A stretch of DNA of 64,000 nucleotides from Taishania sp. (GTDB taxonomy: Bacteria; Bacteroidota; Bacteroidia; Flavobacteriales_D; Crocinitomicaceae), in assembly GCA_030150045.1 (NCBI GenBank), contig JASLGM010000043.1, forward strand, positions 42,046 to 106,045, given 5' to 3'. Below, piece after piece: positions 61,845-64,000 of this stretch. The position numbers and the translations under genes are program-made. A model generated the notes under the pieces. The model searched no databases, was not told the origin of the DNA, and saw only the letters and a program-made list of their open reading frames with translations. Numbering within the stretch: position 1 is the stretch's first letter; the number at the start of each line of letters is the position of its first letter.

Positions 61845-62801
61845 ATGGCAGAGGAATATTGGAAAGATAGCCCATTTGGCAAAGATAGTATTTTTGCTCC
61901 AGGTTGGGATGAAAAGCAAAAAGAGGAGAGAGAAAAGCGGGATAAAAAAAGTGAGAGCAACATACTTTCATCAAATAATGGAATTGAAATAATAAAAAAC
62001 AAGGAGCAGAAAGCTGATGGTTATTATTATACTCAAGATGGCATCTTTTATGGCAAAGAAGGTACAAGTGATTTAATATCAATCTGTTCAAAAGTAGAAA
62101 GTATTAATGGACAAAATCGATATTTTATCCTGTACAAAACCAATATACAATATGAAAATTTAATACTAGTAGCAGGTACTGCTATCGGAGAAAGTTCTTA
62201 TGGATATGGGGTTGAGAATAAACTAGAAGTTTATGCTATTGCAAATGCTATTATGAACTTTTATCGTTATGAATACAAATCTAATGGAACGATAAGGAGT
62301 AGCATCACTAAAATGAAAGCGTTTGCTGCTATTAATCAAAATGATGTGTATAAAAAGTTTATTTCATATTCAGATAAAAAGCGTAACGATACCTTCTTCA
62401 AAGAAGCGATTTGTGCAGCATTAAATGCCTTATATGATGAAAGTTGTATTGATTACTCTAATGGAGCAACGCATTGGGATGGAATAGATATAAAGCAGAA
62501 AGGACGTAAATGGCAAGAAGGATTAAAATTTCAAACCCCTTCCGCTGATATTTTTTCTATTGGAGACAATAAAAAAAGTGTTAAACAAAAATATGGTGAT
62601 GGAAAATACTATGAACGAATATATGATTATAAATGGATAGGGACAAGAGGGTTTTATGGTATAAATGAAAAAAAGAAAAATCCGTATTTTCCATATTTTG
62701 AAGGAGACAAAGAGAACACAAATAAATTTGGAACGGTACTAATGCGTTTATCTGACGATTATAAAAACAGACTTAAATATGGAGATAAAAAAGTTGAATA
62801 A
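61845..62801 (+). CDS. Possible SleB/CwlJ-like peptidoglycan hydrolase domain protein
   Basis: A 318-residue protein without a signal peptide. The N-terminal 60 residues are charged and low complexity (EKQKEEREKRDKKSE). From about 105 the order resembles SleB/CwlJ cell-wall hydrolases: VAGTAIGESSYGYG (likely catalytic Glu), EVYAIANAIMNFYR, KAFAAINQNDVYKKF and EAICAALNALYDESCIDYSNGATHWDG. If so it would cut peptidoglycan glycan or amide bonds. Without a signal peptide it could be delivered by another system. The match is by pattern only and remains uncertain. The next gene overlaps by 23 bases. Confidence 0.6.
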   Translation: MAEEYWKDSPFGKDSIFAPGWDEKQKEEREKRDKKSESNILSSNNGIEIIKNKEQKADGYYYTQDGIFYGKEGTSDLISICSKVESINGQNRYFILYKTNIQYENLILVAGTAIGESSYGYGVENKLEVYAIANAIMNFYRYEYKSNGTIRSSITKMKAFAAINQNDVYKKFISYSDKKRNDTFFKEAICAALNALYDESCIDYSNGATHWDGIDIKQKGRKWQEGLKFQTPSADIFSIGDNKKSVKQKYGDGKYYERIYDYKWIGTRGFYGINEKKKNPYFPYFEGDKENTNKFGTVLMRLSDDYKNRLKYGDKKVE

Positions 62802-63237
62802 GTTTTTATTTGTAATACTGGCACTATTTCTTTTTGCCTGTAACAATCCTCAAAGTGAAAATCCGCCAATCATTACGAATAATTTAAGCCTTGGGCATAA
62901 AACAGATATGACACTAGTCGATTCAACTAATGGTAACCTTACTTTTCTTGATACGGTTAAAATTAATGAATTTAAATACTTAGTGAAATGTGTGTATAAA
63001 AATGATTACGACTATCCTTTTTTTCAATTAATAAAAAATGGAGACACTATTGAATTTGAAAGAAACGAACTATATGTGACAGACTCTATTTACGACATAA
63101 ACAATGATAACAGAGATGATTTCAATATTAAATATCAAGCGACAAAAGGTTTTATTATATTTTCTTATCTATTTGACAAGGAAACCAATAAATTATCAAC
63201 TAAGCCTGACACAATATATATAACAGAACCAAGATAA
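62779..63237 (+). CDS. Small lipoprotein, candidate partner of the upstream gene
   Basis: A 152-residue protein with a lipoprotein signal (NKFLFVILALFLFACNN; lipobox LFAC). The mature part is mainly beta-rich and acidic (SIYDINNDNRDDFNIKYQ). No family was recognised. The ATG at 62779 lies 23 bases inside the upstream gene; a TTG nearer the signal peptide could also serve. An overlapping lipoprotein behind a possible wall-hydrolase gene is the layout of an effector and periplasmic immunity protein, but this is inference. Confidence 0.65.
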   Translation: MEIKKLNKFLFVILALFLFACNNPQSENPPIITNNLSLGHKTDMTLVDSTNGNLTFLDTVKINEFKYLVKCVYKNDYDYPFFQLIKNGDTIEFERNELYVTDSIYDINNDNRDDFNIKYQATKGFIIFSYLFDKETNKLSTKPDTIYITEPR

Positions 63238-63308
63238 TTATTTTGGTACAAGATTTGAAAGGTGGTATTTTGCAAAACAGAATTAATTAGATACAAAGTT
63301 AAAGCATT

Positions 63309-63779
63309 ATGAGATCAATACTGATAACAAACATTTTACTGTTCCTTTTTACGTTTAACGGTTTTTCTCAGGAACAGAAAGTTACCGTAAAAAAAGATTT
63401 GGTTAGTGTCAATGATACACCTGTATTTGATTTGGTTTCAACCAGTTATCCCGATGCCTACACACTGTACAACCTGAACAATGAAAAATTAGCCGTTTTT
63501 AATGCACAGTTTTACTCAGATTCCAAGCAAATTACGCCCGGGAATCCGCAAGGCAGAATCGGGTATTTTGATATTACTTTTCTCAACGAAGAAATGGACA
63601 AATGCGAAATCCGGATTGCGGGGGCAAAAAAACAGCTGGCACAACTGATTATTTCGGAAGAACTTGTTAAAGAAGGGAAGTTAAATGAACCTGCCGTTAA
63701 GCAATTTTGTCGCATCAACGGCATGAAGTTTTCGGAAGACCGACAACGTTCAGGAGCGACAATTATTATTAATCGTTGA
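63309..63779 (+). CDS. Secreted protein of unknown function
   Basis: A 156-residue protein with a signal peptide (SILITNILLFLFTFNGFSQ). The mature part is beta-rich with a helical middle (AQLIISEELVKEGKLNE) and ends in SGATIIINR. I do not recognise the family. It lies 71 bases after the lipoprotein gene and 174 bases before the IS4-like transposase start. Confidence 0.62.
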   Translation: MRSILITNILLFLFTFNGFSQEQKVTVKKDLVSVNDTPVFDLVSTSYPDAYTLYNLNNEKLAVFNAQFYSDSKQITPGNPQGRIGYFDITFLNEEMDKCEIRIAGAKKQLAQLIISEELVKEGKLNEPAVKQFCRINGMKFSEDRQRSGATIIINR

Positions 63780-63862
63780 TTGCCGTAATTTTAACGCAGG
63801 AAAAAGATAAATTAGATATTAAAATATCAAACAGATTTTTATGCTTTTTGAGATTAATTATC

Positions 63863-64000
63863 ACTGTTGTCCGATAAAACTTTTTGAAAAAGCGGGATTT
63901 CCACAGAGGTTATCCCGCTTTTAATGTAATTTGGTTTTGCGAACTAAAATCACATGAGTAAAAGTAACTACTTTTTTGGACAGTCTGTTTTCGGACAGCT
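63863..64000 (+). mobile_element. Left end of an IS4-family insertion sequence, cut by the window edge
   Basis: The transposase start lies at 63954. GTTGTCCGATAAAACTTTTT (about 63866-63885) is a candidate for the left terminal inverted repeat, and AAAAAGCGGGA (63887-63897) with TCCCGCTTTT (63913-63922) is a hairpin between it and the transposase, a common feature that limits read-in transcription. The right end is outside the window, so neither the inverted repeat nor a target duplication could be confirmed; the left boundary is approximate. Confidence 0.6.
63954..64000 (+). CDS. N-terminus of an IS4-family (DUF4372-type) transposase
   Basis: The first 15 codons read MSKSNYFFGQSVFGQ before the window ends. 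This N-terminus matches the M-K-S-x-Y-F-x-G-Q-x-x-F-x-Q start of Bacteroidota IS4-type transposases with a DUF4372 domain. Only this fragment is visible, so integrity of the element cannot be judged. Confidence 0.6.
   Translation, partial: MSKSNYFFGQSVFGQ

Overview
The window reads as a chromosomal segment of a Bacteroidota bacterium, most likely Flavobacteriales and close to Fluviicola/Crocinitomicaceae (inference). The evidence is low GC, Bacteroidota-type promoters (TAnnTTTG -7 boxes, often so close to the start codon that transcripts would be almost leaderless), type IX secretion C-terminal domains on large secreted proteins, and lineage marker genes and orders: a DUF4290 gene next to murA, a two-subunit methylmalonyl-CoA mutase next to a DivIC-like gene, a DnaJ with half of its zinc-binding repeats, and a MurA with Asp in place of the catalytic Cys.

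Layout. 0-13 kb, mostly + strand: prolyl oligopeptidase lipoprotein, purL, DUF4290, murA, a TlpA-like thioredoxin, grpE-dnaJ, a CPBP protease, a NatAB-like ABC exporter and a Ppx/GppA phosphatase. 13-26 kb: cold-shock-domain protein and acyl desaturase (-), a bifunctional (p)ppGpp enzyme (+), glyA, a sugar epimerase, a YkfC-like NlpC/P60 peptidase and DinB (-), surE and lpxB (+), a SpoIID-domain protein, DivIC. 26-34 kb (-): a tightly packed run of LTA-synthase-like phosphoglycerol transferase, diacylglycerol kinase family protein, DUF1569, EI24, mutA, mutB. 34-42 kb: ChaN-like protein, glycosyltransferase, T9SS-like secreted protein, comB, S1/P1-nuclease-like protein and a LytS/LytT pair. 42-57 kb: pyrG, yidC, an EamA transporter, ecotin, OsmC, transaldolase/F6P aldolase, CvfB, a tandem Usp, rpe, rhomboid and a class IV aminotransferase. 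57-60 kb: a 945-residue Gly-rich T9SS substrate. 60.1-64 kb: an accessory segment with long hairpins and an attC-like motif, unrecognised genes, a possible peptidoglycan-hydrolase/lipoprotein pair, and the left end of an IS4-family element cut by the window edge.

The most unusual content is a family of dispersed intergenic elements. Module A (about 148 nt, four or more diverged copies) and module B (about 100-130 nt) occur alone or as A-B, in both orientations, in five large gene-free gaps between 14.9 and 48.9 kb. Copies share short conserved blocks. The variable stretches between the blocks remain self-complementary in each copy although their sequences differ, which is the signature of a conserved folded RNA or single-stranded DNA. 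No tRNA, rRNA or CRISPR array was seen.
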